Assembly (NCBI GenBank): GCA_965201045.1
Contig: OZ241746.1
Location: 5,270,001-5,334,000, forward strand
DNA length: 64,000 nucleotides
DNA from: JAPORK01 sp026710285
Lineage (GTDB): Bacteria; Pseudomonadota; Gammaproteobacteria; Pseudomonadales; Endozoicomonadaceae
Direction of reading: 5' to 3'
Shown here one piece after another: positions 54,895 through 63,764 of the stretch. Position 1 is the first letter of the stretch. Each line of letters starts with the position of its first letter. Below the pieces are notes generated by a model. That model did no database searches, was not told the DNA's origin, and worked only from the letters and a program-made list of their open reading frames with translations. Position numbers and translations under genes: made by a program.

Positions 54895-55530
54895 CTATGA
54901 TTTAGACAAGATGATGAGATGACGTGAACCTTTACATCCGGGAACAGTCAGCGATCTGGATTCATCAATGGCAACATCCGCTCTTGCGTTGGTCAGGCTG
55001 ACTATTTCATCTTCCGGATATTGTCCTTTCATCGCCATCCACAATCCTTTGTCTTTTAATAAATGATCAGTTACATTGACCATTTCTAATAAAGCACTAA
55101 AAGCTCTGGAAGTAATAACATCAAATTTATCATCCGACGCCCAGGATTCCACTCTCTTCTGCACGACTTTTACATTATCAAGCTGCAGATCATAAAAGAC
55201 TTGATTCATAAAGCGTACTTTTTTACCATTACTGTCCAGCAGCGTAAACTGCTTCTCTGGCAAAAGAATAGCCAAAGGGATACCCGGCAAACCTGCGCCA
55301 GAGCCAACATCAAGGATATTTTCACCTTCAAGATAAGCAGCAATGCTCAGGCTGTCTAACAAATGGAGAATTACCATTTGTGCCTGGTCTTTAATAGCGG
55401 TTAAATTATAGGCTTTATTCCATTTATTGAGTATGTCCAAATAAGCTAACAGCTGATCAAGCTGTTTGTCTGAAACAGTTATACTCATTTGATTCATACC
55501 GGATAAAAGTTGTTTACGCAACTGCTGCAT
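54895..55530 (-). CDS. rsmG: 16S rRNA (guanine527-N7)-methyltransferase RsmG
   Basis: Methylates N7 of G527 in 16S rRNA. The 211-residue length is normal. SAM motif ILDVGSGAGLPGIPLAI at about 68-84, WNKAYNLTAIKD before it, and ITSRAF (binding the rRNA base) further on are family hallmarks. In most relatives it follows mnmG in the oriC region with parA and parB; here none of those is present, so this locus has been rearranged. It is followed by pdxB upstream on the same strand with an 87-base gap. Confidence 0.95.
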   Translation of the reverse strand: MQQLRKQLLSGMNQMSITVSDKQLDQLLAYLDILNKWNKAYNLTAIKDQAQMVILHLLDSLSIAAYLEGENILDVGSGAGLPGIPLAILLPEKQFTLLDSNGKKVRFMNQVFYDLQLDNVKVVQKRVESWASDDKFDVITSRAFSALLEMVNVTDHLLKDKGLWMAMKGQYPEDEIVSLTNARADVAIDESRSLTVPGCKGSRHLIILSKS

Positions 55531-55617
55531 GGGATACTCTGTATTTTTTGTCTTGTAAATGTAATGTCATTTATCATGTTTTCTCCACTGATAATGACCC
55601 TGACCAAAGTTATCATA

Positions 55618-56790
55618 TTATAAAAAATGAAATCCAAGATTATACAGTAAAGTGAACAGATCAGGATTTTTTTGCCTGATCAGATTAACTGATTCCTTAG
55701 TGCTCTGTGCACTAAAAAATTCTCTTCTCTTCTGATAACTGCGCCGATATTTATCAAAGGTGGTCGCAACATCTTCTGTTGTAGCTGCGTGGCTGATGAG
55801 TTGTTTAAAGTGCAGTGAGTCCTGCTCTATTGCGTATAGTTGCCTGAATAATTGCTGCAGCACCTGTGGAAAACAGACTGTATTAATACTTTTTTTTATC
55901 GCCTTTAAGCATATAGTTGTTTTTGGTAAATGCCATGGTGATCTGCCTGGCTCTGATATAGCCAGATAATCACACAAGGCATCACAAACGATTTTACTGC
56001 TTTTTAATTTGCTTTCAGGAGTATAACCTGCAATATGTCCGGTAGCAATAAATACCTGCTGTAATAAAGTTGTATTTAAGGTAGGCTCATTCTCCCAGAC
56101 ATCCAGGACCGCAGTAAAACGTGGGTGTGTATTTAAATGTGCAGACAGGGCTGCATTATCTGTTACTGCACCACGAGATGTATTAATCAACAGGGCATTT
56201 GGTTTCATCATGTTCAGTTCGGTGCTTCCAATCATATGCCATGTAGGGTGACTACCGGTTTTTGTTAGCGGTGTATGGAGAGTGACGACATCTGCACTTT
56301 GCAGGAGCTCAGATAAAGTAACATCACTGCCATCATCAGCCGGAGCAAAGGGATCATAAACAATACATGCCACACCAGCACTTTTTAATATTCGGTGCAA
56401 ATATCCGCCCACATGACCATGACCAATAATACCAACTGTTTTATGCATCCAGTTGTACTGGTAATATACACTTGCTGCATTAATGGCAGTTAAAACATAT
56501 TCTGCTACAGCAACAGCATTACAGCCAGGTGCATAAACAAAGTGAATACCCTGTTTCTTAAGCCATTGAAGATCCACATGATCGGTCCCGGCTGTTGCCG
56601 ACCCCACAAACCTCACTGTTGAGTTTTTCAACAATGCCGCATTCACTGGTGTGACTGAACGCACTAAAAGTGCATCTGCTGTAGCCACATCATCAGCGCT
56701 GATCGATCTTCCCGGTAGGTAATGCACTGACTCCTGAACCGTTAAAAAATGCTCAACGCCGGGTATATTTTCATCGACAATAATGCGCAT
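55618..56790 (-). CDS. pdxB: Erythronate-4-phosphate dehydrogenase
   Basis: Second step of the DXP-dependent pyridoxal phosphate pathway. The 390-residue protein is of normal length and starts MRIIVDENIPGVEHF. NAD-binding GIIGHGHVGG is at about 124-133. The catalytic Arg (NTSRGAVTD), Glu (WENEP) and His (ATGHIAGYTPESK) are all visible, and the C-terminal PdxB dimerisation domain is present. It indicates that B6 synthesis is at least partly kept. Confidence 0.96.
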   Translation of the reverse strand: MRIIVDENIPGVEHFLTVQESVHYLPGRSISADDVATADALLVRSVTPVNAALLKNSTVRFVGSATAGTDHVDLQWLKKQGIHFVYAPGCNAVAVAEYVLTAINAASVYYQYNWMHKTVGIIGHGHVGGYLHRILKSAGVACIVYDPFAPADDGSDVTLSELLQSADVVTLHTPLTKTGSHPTWHMIGSTELNMMKPNALLINTSRGAVTDNAALSAHLNTHPRFTAVLDVWENEPTLNTTLLQQVFIATGHIAGYTPESKLKSSKIVCDALCDYLAISEPGRSPWHLPKTTICLKAIKKSINTVCFPQVLQQLFRQLYAIEQDSLHFKQLISHAATTEDVATTFDKYRRSYQKRREFFSAQSTKESVNLIRQKNPDLFTLLYNLGFHFL

Positions 56791-57001
56791 TTATTTTTTC
56801 TTATATAACAGATAAAAACGACATTATAAGATTTCGACTCCGTTCAGTCAAACATACTCTTATAGTAAACGCTGGCAGTCTTCATATTATTGATTGCATT
56901 TGCGTGGGATAATTTGTGGTGCCAACAACTGGCAGAATTAGTTTCAAAAGACTCAAAACAATCGCAGACCAGGCTAATGTTGCTCCGGACAATATTGCTT
57001 T

Positions 57002-58519
57002 TCAAAACTTATGGACTGAACAATCTGGATCATAAATGTCCCAAACCTTTATGGTGTATGAATCATAAGATGCAATGAACCAGTTACTTAGTTGTTTGAT
57101 GCCCGAAACTGGTTTGTCATGACCTTGCAGAGTTTTCACACACTCCTTCCCAGGAGGTTGTGTCAGATCCCAAATTTTTAGTGTTGTGTCATTAGAAGAT
57201 GAGGCTAAGCGCCCGTCTTCCAGTTCGATAAGACATGTGATAATATCGCTATGTCCGGTAAGCGTTTTCACACATTCATGTCCGGCAGGTTTTGTTAAAT
57301 TCCAAACCTTTATAGTACAGTCAAGAGAGAAAGATGCCAGCCGTCCATCTCTTAATATAATAAATCCCTCAACACAGCTGAGATGTCCCTTCAGCGTTCT
57401 CACACATTCTTTACCAGTAGGTTCTTGCAGACTCCAAACTCTTAGCACCTTTTCATAAGCAGAAGATACTAGATATTCATCATTTAATTCTCTGACATAC
57501 CTGACCGGTGTTTCATGCCCATACAGTGTTTTGATGCATTGCTGATCTACAGGCTTTTTAAAATTCCAGATCTGCAGGGTGCCATCATCAATACAAAGGG
57601 TAAAACATTTGTTTTTTAGTGGTATGATTGACTGGATCCAACAATTATCGTTGGTATGCAATTTTTTCTCAAATTCCTGGTGATGTGGTTTTGCCAGGTT
57701 CCATACCTGTAATTCGTTTGCACCAGAGTGGGAGATAAAACATTCATCTGCCAACTGTTTGATAGAGCCGGAATGATCAGAAGGAGTAAAAAAAGTTCTC
57801 AAATTTTCCTCACCCTGGCGCTGTCTCACATCCCAGATTTTTGCCGCTCCTTCATAGCAGGAAACCAGGTGTTCATTCTCCAACTGAAAGACATTTTCGA
57901 TTTCCTGATTATATCCTGTCAGGGTTCTTACACACCCCGCAAAGACCTTATCACCAAACTTTTCTACAGACCATATGGTAAGACTTTTATACCAGGAGAT
58001 CAGTTCCCCGTTTTGCAGTGGCAGAATACCATTAACACCCTCAACAATTTTCACACCCCGTTCATTCATAGTCAGCGTTATACACTTAGTTTGGATGTTT
58101 GGTTTGGTACGGTTACTAATGTTTCTGAGGAGTGCTGCCATTTCCATCAATGATACCGAAGGAAATTGCTTTTTATAATTTAGAATTAAAGGCTCCAGAC
58201 GATCTGTCAGCATGAATCTGGCTTGCTGGTCTGATGATTTAGAGCGTACATTTTGGAGCAGAGAAGGGCAATGACCGTAATATTTTTTGACCAGAAAATG
58301 CGTTATGTCTCGGAGTTTAATAGTTCGTTGCAGCGCCTTACAGCTTTGTCTTAAAGCACTGAGATCTGCAAGATCAAGGTATTGCACGATATATGACAAT
58401 AATTCACCAGAAATTTTAGTAAGACCAATTGGATTGATTTCAGTTGTTGTAGTTGTTTGAGAATTACAGGCAACTGGTTCAGTTAAAGTCCCGGAAATTC
58501 TTTCTGAGCTTGTAATCAT
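57002..58519 (-). CDS. F-box/WD40-repeat protein, putative SCF-hijacking effector
   Basis: 505 residues. An F-box-like motif is at about 33-73: LTKISGELLSYIVQYLDLAD, then LSALRQSCKALQR, the pattern that binds Skp1. About seven WD40 repeats fill 150-500. The best are VRTLKGHLSCVEGFI with IKVWNL, VKTLTGHSDIITCL with LKIWDL, and VKTLQGHDKPVSGI with IKVWDI; adjacent repeats share the linker KPAGHEC/QPPGKEC. This is the layout of Fbw7 and beta-TrCP, substrate adaptors of SCF ubiquitin ligases. F-boxes are known in effectors of Legionella and Agrobacterium; F-box joined to WD40 is rare in bacteria to my knowledge. No signal peptide; delivery by a specialised system is inferred. AAGG lies 8 bases before the ATG. 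The gene stands alone, with IS debris upstream. Confidence 0.82.
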   Translation of the reverse strand: MITSSERISGTLTEPVACNSQTTTTTEINPIGLTKISGELLSYIVQYLDLADLSALRQSCKALQRTIKLRDITHFLVKKYYGHCPSLLQNVRSKSSDQQARFMLTDRLEPLILNYKKQFPSVSLMEMAALLRNISNRTKPNIQTKCITLTMNERGVKIVEGVNGILPLQNGELISWYKSLTIWSVEKFGDKVFAGCVRTLTGYNQEIENVFQLENEHLVSCYEGAAKIWDVRQRQGEENLRTFFTPSDHSGSIKQLADECFISHSGANELQVWNLAKPHHQEFEKKLHTNDNCWIQSIIPLKNKCFTLCIDDGTLQIWNFKKPVDQQCIKTLYGHETPVRYVRELNDEYLVSSAYEKVLRVWSLQEPTGKECVRTLKGHLSCVEGFIILRDGRLASFSLDCTIKVWNLTKPAGHECVKTLTGHSDIITCLIELEDGRLASSSNDTTLKIWDLTQPPGKECVKTLQGHDKPVSGIKQLSNWFIASYDSYTIKVWDIYDPDCSVHKF

Positions 58520-58697
58520 GTATTACCTTCTATATATACGTTTTACTATCAAATACTTGGTGACACCTGCTGGTATTAAATACTCCTATGGTAAGACAAA
58601 GCATTGTAAAGCGAGTTTCAAATCAGAGGAAAGTAAACAAAATATGTTAGTACAACTAACCGGCAGTGAAGTTATAACAAGGTTAAATGAAAATTAA

Positions 58698-58730
58698 CAC
58701 GAGTCTCGCAATAATAGTTTGAACAAATTC
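58698..58730 (+). repeat. Third copy of the CACGAGTTTCGCAATAA repeat
   Basis: CACGAGTCTCGCAATAATAG resembles the first bases of both duplicated segments (14895 and 25369), with two changes in twenty. It may be the terminal sequence of an unidentified element. The rest of the gap from 58520 to 58885 has no recognisable gene. Confidence 0.5.
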
Positions 58731-58885
58731 AGTGATTGAACAGAAATATGTCTTGCTGTGCTGGCATGGATTAGTCTTTGGAAAAAATGGTGAAGTTTAA
58801 AGATCATACTACATCAGCAAAAATGGGAAGTTATTAAAGAGGCTATAGCCGCTCAATTGAAAGTGCTTATTCCGTGCGAAATTCG

Positions 58886-59100
58886 TGTAATATATCCAGA
58901 ACCGGTGAGATAAAAGGATCACAGGTACACGTAAAAAATATTCAAAAGAATTTAAACGGGATATTCTAAATTACATCACGATGTTTTATAGCAGTCAGCG
59001 ACTATATTCGGTTATATGAGTCCAAATGAGTATGCAGAAGTCATGACAAAATTAGAAAATGTTTTTTAACCGGGTTGTAATAAAAAGGTTGACCACGTCA
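58886..59100 (+). mobile_element. Internally deleted IS3 element (left and right ends only)
   Basis: GTAATATATCCAGAACCGG at the left matches the IS3 leader. Then TGTRKKYSKEFKR (orfA start, ATG mutated to AGG ATC) is joined directly to DILNYITMFYSSQRL (orfB end). The right terminus GGTTGACCACGTCA ends at 59100. It is a MITE-like deletion product of the IS3 found at 43128-44059. It lies 120 bases before the SRCR gene. Confidence 0.85.
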
Positions 59101-59219
59101 CCACATCAGTTAACACCGGATCATCTAAATTTTCAAACCAATATTCATTTTATTACTACACTGTGACCACAAATTTTTTTTATACATTTCTTATTTAAAA
59201 AAGTGTAGGTGGCAGATGT

Positions 59220-62200
59220 ATGTACAGGAATAAAATTTCTACCCAGACCACAATAAAAAACAGTACAAGAATTTTTATCAAGCATTTTATGTGGCGTGTT
59301 GCAAACAGATTATTTACTGGTATTTTATGTATATTCTGTATTTACACACTGTTCATAACGGCAAATGCAGTAACAGAAAAGATAGAAAATGTACCTCTTA
59401 CTGTCTCTAAAGTTCCAAACCCTTATGATTACTTAAGGCAACATTCCGAATTGCCGGTAGACTTTTTATTTTCTGTTTATCAGGCAGCAGAAGATTTCCA
59501 AAAAAAAATTCCCACCGTATTACACCCTTTTTTTTCTACATTACAGTATGTAAAACAAGGGAATACGCACATAATGACTGCCATTAATTTTTACAACCTG
59601 ACCGATAGGATTTCTCATCTTAAAGGCATTGAATATATTGAGAAGAAACAATTTATTCCGATAAGTGAAATACCATTATATGACTGGCTGATCAGGGAGT
59701 ATGGTGCTTTCCATTACATAGATAATCATACGCCTGTTTTATTGATGCTTACTATTGAAGGAATGCTTTTTGATCTTGAAAGGCGCCAAAGTAATGGTGA
59801 TGAAGTCTCAGCACTGGTTCTAAAATTTTTAAAACGCCCTCATGCAAATGCTACAGCGGCAACACTGACTGACAATACACCCTGGTTTTATCGGTGGATG
59901 AAATCATTGCAGACGCTATTCACTCAGCCAAAGGAATTTTCTTTTTCAGAACAACTGGCTATGTTAACAGATTCACCACATACTGATGAAAGCAACCGGA
60001 TTAAACGCTTTTATGACCTTAAAGAGAGAGGATATCAATATCAAAATAACTATACTTTCAGTAGTTATGAAGCAGATGAAGACAGAAGAACACAACGTGA
60101 TGTCCCGAACGATATTGTGCAGACTGATGAAGAGGTGAAAGAAATTCTGGATGCTGAATATTCACTGCTTACGAATTCAGCTGACGGCTCTGATTTATCT
60201 GACAGCTTATCACCTGCTAACACAAGCAAATCAACAACACTGTTTACTGGTTCAGCCTTAAAAAAAACATGTGGAATTGCTTTTGCAGCAATATGCTTTT
60301 TTTCTATGATCAATAGTGGATTAGCATTAAACAGACCGCCCCGGTCACACACGTCAGAGGATGTTTGTAATCCACAAAACTGTAATCTTTTATCTAATCT
60401 GAACTTTACTACATCTTTGCGAAATAATGTGGATGGTTGTTTTAAGTTAGCAGAAAATATCACATTGAATTCACCGCCTTATCTACTTGCTCCCGTAAAT
60501 TGCGAAAGTATTTTTTCAGGCGTACTGGAAACAGGAAATTATACTATTCATGCAGGTAATGGAACGCTCCCTTTCTTTCCCTGTATCAGTCAGGCGAAAA
60601 TTTCAGGTAACGTTAACCTTTGTGCAGCTACTCAGGCGCATAATCAGCCGGTCATTGCCAGAACAGTATTGAATTCAAATACCATCGCTATTAAACAAAC
60701 CGGTAAGTGTAATACACAACGTCCGCTACTGGATCAAATTATTGGTGACTACAATCAAATTAGTTTCAATGGTAATTCAATAAATGTAACAGTTGCTGCT
60801 AATAGTGGTGTTGTTGCAAACAGTGTTTCAGGCAGTAATAATACGATCACAGCTGAAAATGCTCAGCTACTGAATGCCCCCCTTGTCTCGATGAGCGAAG
60901 GTTTTCATAATACCTATCATCAGAAGAACATGAATATTACCCGCTATACAAAGAACTATCTTACAGATACTCAGTTTTTAGTGGCTGATCAGTTAACAGG
61001 GAGTAATACCGTCATCAGACAACACAATATTGATGCGACTTTTATTACACCATCTGTACCCGACATTAATACCCTCAACAGAAATATATCGAAGACAGAA
61101 AGAGGAAGAACAACTGTTTTTTCTTCTGATGCCATTATCAGAGTTTCTTCTCCTGAAGATACAGTGAGAATTACCAATATCAGTGATCATACGCAAGTCT
61201 GGTCTGCTATTAAAAACAATGGTTATTTTGAAATATACAGAAATGGTCTGTGGGAAACTGTTTGTGAAGATACGCTGAATGAAAAAACAGCCCATGTTGC
61301 CTGTAAATCAATGGGTTTTTTAAGAGCAGAGAGTGAAGGGCACAGGCTCAGGTTAAAAGAAGTACTGCCTCCGGTTAAACTGAATACTACACTTGTCCAT
61401 GCTAATAAAAACTGTACTGGCTATGAGCAACATTTGAGTCAGTGCAACACAATAAATACGCATCGGGGACCCTGCCTGCAAAATGAAGCAGCGCTGCTTG
61501 CCTGTTCAAATGAAAAAATAGTCAAAAACAGCAGCTTTATGCTAACTGATCCTTATTCTGATCGTCCTGATCGTTTTGATACGACTAACAGGGGATGGGG
61601 TCGGCTTGAAGTACGTGACATCTCTCGTGCAGTCTCACTGGGCAGTTACGGTCCAGGTGTCGGTGATATACATAGCGTCTGTGGCAGAGGATTTAATAAT
61701 GACAGTGCGATTATAGCATGCAATATTCTAGGCTATGATACAGGTTATGTCTCACCAGTTCAGCCGATACCACTGCCTGATAACGTTCCTATACTTTCCC
61801 TTGACTGGCGTTGCAATGCAAGAAATATTGTATCTCTGTTCTCTTGCAGTCTGAGAAACGGAAATTTAATTGATTATGATTGTACGCATAATGATGATGT
61901 TGTTGTAAGCTGTAATGAACGTCTTGCCCAACATTATTCTGTCCGTTTAACCGACAGGCACAGTAATGATAAACATCGTGCCGATACTACAACCACCGGT
62001 TTTGGCAGACTGGAGGTACACAACCGATTCTACCGCAACTTCTCCGCAGTATGTCCGGAAAATGTAAACGATGAAGTTGCAAATGCTGCCTGTCGACAAC
62101 GTGGATTTAGTAATGGATCATTTTCTCATTTGAGCATTAAACCGGTTAGTCTGTCATTTTATAATTCTTCTCAACTACAACTTAATTGCAGCGCTAATCA

Positions 62201-63725
62201 AAATAGCCTAAGAGCAGAATGTTCAAAGCATTTTGTCAATAACTCAAACTGTACTCAACCGGAAAAAAATGTACTCTTGTTGTGTAATGATGGTGAAACA
62301 ACTTATCCACAAACTTTAACAAAACCATGTCTTTCTTCAGGTCACAGACCAAATACTCATATTCTGTTTTCAGGTAATTTTAACTGGAAACCAACCGGCT
62401 GTGAATTCAACCGGTGTCCGGTGAAATTTTGGGATGCTGATGGTACAGAAGTTTCGGATATTTTTAAACAACAATGCAATGGTACACAACAGCTACATAC
62501 AACCAATCGTGAACACTGGTTGAAAATGTGGAATAATTTGTGTAATACCAGAACAAATAACTGTAGCTGTCATTTACCGCATGAACAACTGCTCGGGCTG
62601 GTTGCTCACGGCAATAATACATTGTCAGTTTCACGTCAGAGCTATCCTTATAATACCAGTACAAATGCACAGGGAATTATCCGGATCAGCACATTGTTTT
62701 CTGACAAGGCACCACAGATATTGAGTACTGCAAATGAGACGTTGGTAACCGGTACACTTCCGGTCAGTCAAATTATAACTGAACAGCATTTAGTGGGGCT
62801 TTATTCTGGTGAGCATGAAAATAAACAGGCACAGTTGTTTTGGGCATCGTTAGCAGAAAACAGTACTGTATATCATGTACAGCCCCTTCCCGTTACCGGT
62901 GAACCCCTGTTACTTACAAATAACAGTGTTTTTATAAAAGATACCACCAATGCAACTATTGTACAGTACCCGTTAAACACAATGCAATCTAACGACAACT
63001 CAACAATATTTACTATTGATAGTAGTCCTGATCAGTACATTGATTTTCCTGAAAATACAGTAAATATTATTGCAGCCACAGCAAAAAACCAATGGCTTTA
63101 TGTCACTACGACTAATGACAGCAATAGTGATCAGATTTATGTAAGACGCTACAATACTGAAGCAAAGTTATGGGATGACTGGCAGCAAATTCATACTATC
63201 AGCAATAACGACAGAATAGTGATTAATGATGATGACCAGGTACAATTTTTATCGACCGGACAAACATTATCAACTTATCCGGGTCTCATCTCAATTCCTG
63301 ATGAAGGAGGCTGTACATTGTTTTCAAACATCATTCCGGATACAACAACCATACTGACACCCTGTTTAGACCCCACATCATCTGGTTCAGACCCCACGTC
63401 ATCTGGTTCAGAACCTACATTTTTTGGTTCAGCCCCTACATTATCTGGTTCACAACCTGATAAACCTACATTTTTTAAAAAGCACAGAGAGGCTTTTCAT
63501 TATGTGGGTCTGGGATATTTATTCTATGTTTCTGTTGGTTTCTTTGCATTTCCCGTTGTATACAAGCTATTTTATTCCGATAAATGTGCATGTCTGAACA
63601 GAGCTCATGATAGTTTGGCAGAGGGTACCAACGATGGCGCTTCGCTAGAAGAATGTACTAATGTGAACACGACGAATGACCAAAGTATACCAGAGAGTAG
63701 TAATTACGATGAAACCGAGGTTTAG
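59220..63725 (+). CDS. Large membrane-anchored surface protein with three SRCR domains
   Basis: 1501 residues. A signal or anchor helix lies at about 30-46 (FTGILCIFCIYTLFITANA). A second hydrophobic segment is at about 348-370 (CGIAFAAICFFSMINSGLAL), and a third near 1426-1450 before a short tail. Three scavenger-receptor cysteine-rich domains follow each other. SRCR1 (about 670-763) is the most canonical, with LWETVCEDTLNEKTAHVACK and the ending CLQNEAALLACS. SRCR2 (792-898) has VGDIHSVCGRGFNNDSAIIA, and SRCR3 (925-1027) has NVNDEVANAACRQRGF. Four 7-residue repeats (DPTSSGS type, 63369-63452) precede the last helix. SRCR domains are typical of animal receptors that bind microbial or host ligands; they are uncommon in bacteria. 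A role in adhesion or mimicry is inferred. Confidence 0.8.
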   Translation: MYRNKISTQTTIKNSTRIFIKHFMWRVANRLFTGILCIFCIYTLFITANAVTEKIENVPLTVSKVPNPYDYLRQHSELPVDFLFSVYQAAEDFQKKIPTVLHPFFSTLQYVKQGNTHIMTAINFYNLTDRISHLKGIEYIEKKQFIPISEIPLYDWLIREYGAFHYIDNHTPVLLMLTIEGMLFDLERRQSNGDEVSALVLKFLKRPHANATAATLTDNTPWFYRWMKSLQTLFTQPKEFSFSEQLAMLTDSPHTDESNRIKRFYDLKERGYQYQNNYTFSSYEADEDRRTQRDVPNDIVQTDEEVKEILDAEYSLLTNSADGSDLSDSLSPANTSKSTTLFTGSALKKTCGIAFAAICFFSMINSGLALNRPPRSHTSEDVCNPQNCNLLSNLNFTTSLRNNVDGCFKLAENITLNSPPYLLAPVNCESIFSGVLETGNYTIHAGNGTLPFFPCISQAKISGNVNLCAATQAHNQPVIARTVLNSNTIAIKQTGKCNTQRPLLDQIIGDYNQISFNGNSINVTVAANSGVVANSVSGSNNTITAENAQLLNAPLVSMSEGFHNTYHQKNMNITRYTKNYLTDTQFLVADQLTGSNTVIRQHNIDATFITPSVPDINTLNRNISKTERGRTTVFSSDAIIRVSSPEDTVRITNISDHTQVWSAIKNNGYFEIYRNGLWETVCEDTLNEKTAHVACKSMGFLRAESEGHRLRLKEVLPPVKLNTTLVHANKNCTGYEQHLSQCNTINTHRGPCLQNEAALLACSNEKIVKNSSFMLTDPYSDRPDRFDTTNRGWGRLEVRDISRAVSLGSYGPGVGDIHSVCGRGFNNDSAIIACNILGYDTGYVSPVQPIPLPDNVPILSLDWRCNARNIVSLFSCSLRNGNLIDYDCTHNDDVVVSCNERLAQHYSVRLTDRHSNDKHRADTTTTGFGRLEVHNRFYRNFSAVCPENVNDEVANAACRQRGFSNGSFSHLSIKPVSLSFYNSSQLQLNCSANQNSLRAECSKHFVNNSNCTQPEKNVLLLCNDGETTYPQTLTKPCLSSGHRPNTHILFSGNFNWKPTGCEFNRCPVKFWDADGTEVSDIFKQQCNGTQQLHTTNREHWLKMWNNLCNTRTNNCSCHLPHEQLLGLVAHGNNTLSVSRQSYPYNTSTNAQGIIRISTLFSDKAPQILSTANETLVTGTLPVSQIITEQHLVGLYSGEHENKQAQLFWASLAENSTVYHVQPLPVTGEPLLLTNNSVFIKDTTNATIVQYPLNTMQSNDNSTIFTIDSSPDQYIDFPENTVNIIAATAKNQWLYVTTTNDSNSDQIYVRRYNTEAKLWDDWQQIHTISNNDRIVINDDDQVQFLSTGQTLSTYPGLISIPDEGGCTLFSNIIPDTTTILTPCLDPTSSGSDPTSSGSEPTFFGSAPTLSGSQPDKPTFFKKHREAFHYVGLGYLFYVSVGFFAFPVVYKLFYSDKCACLNRAHDSLAEGTNDGASLEECTNVNTTNDQSIPESSNYDETEV

Positions 63726-63743
63726 AAAAGCTGATGTATAAGA

Positions 63744-63764
63744 CTGTCTCTTAGTTACATTTTC
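63744..63764 (+). repeat. Isolated IS50/Tn5-like terminal repeat
   Basis: CTGTCTCTTAGTTACATTTT, same sequence and direction as at 7096. It is 19 bases after the SRCR gene. The remaining 236 bases contain a minus-strand frame (63938 to 63645) that could be the tail of the element's own transposase, but no motif confirms it. Confidence 0.6.

Noticed and set aside
7096..63764. The two single IS50-like ends as borders of one large composite transposon
   Set aside because: They have the same direction, which does not fit a composite element with inverted ends, and housekeeping genes (guaC, udk, rsmG, pdxB) lie between them.
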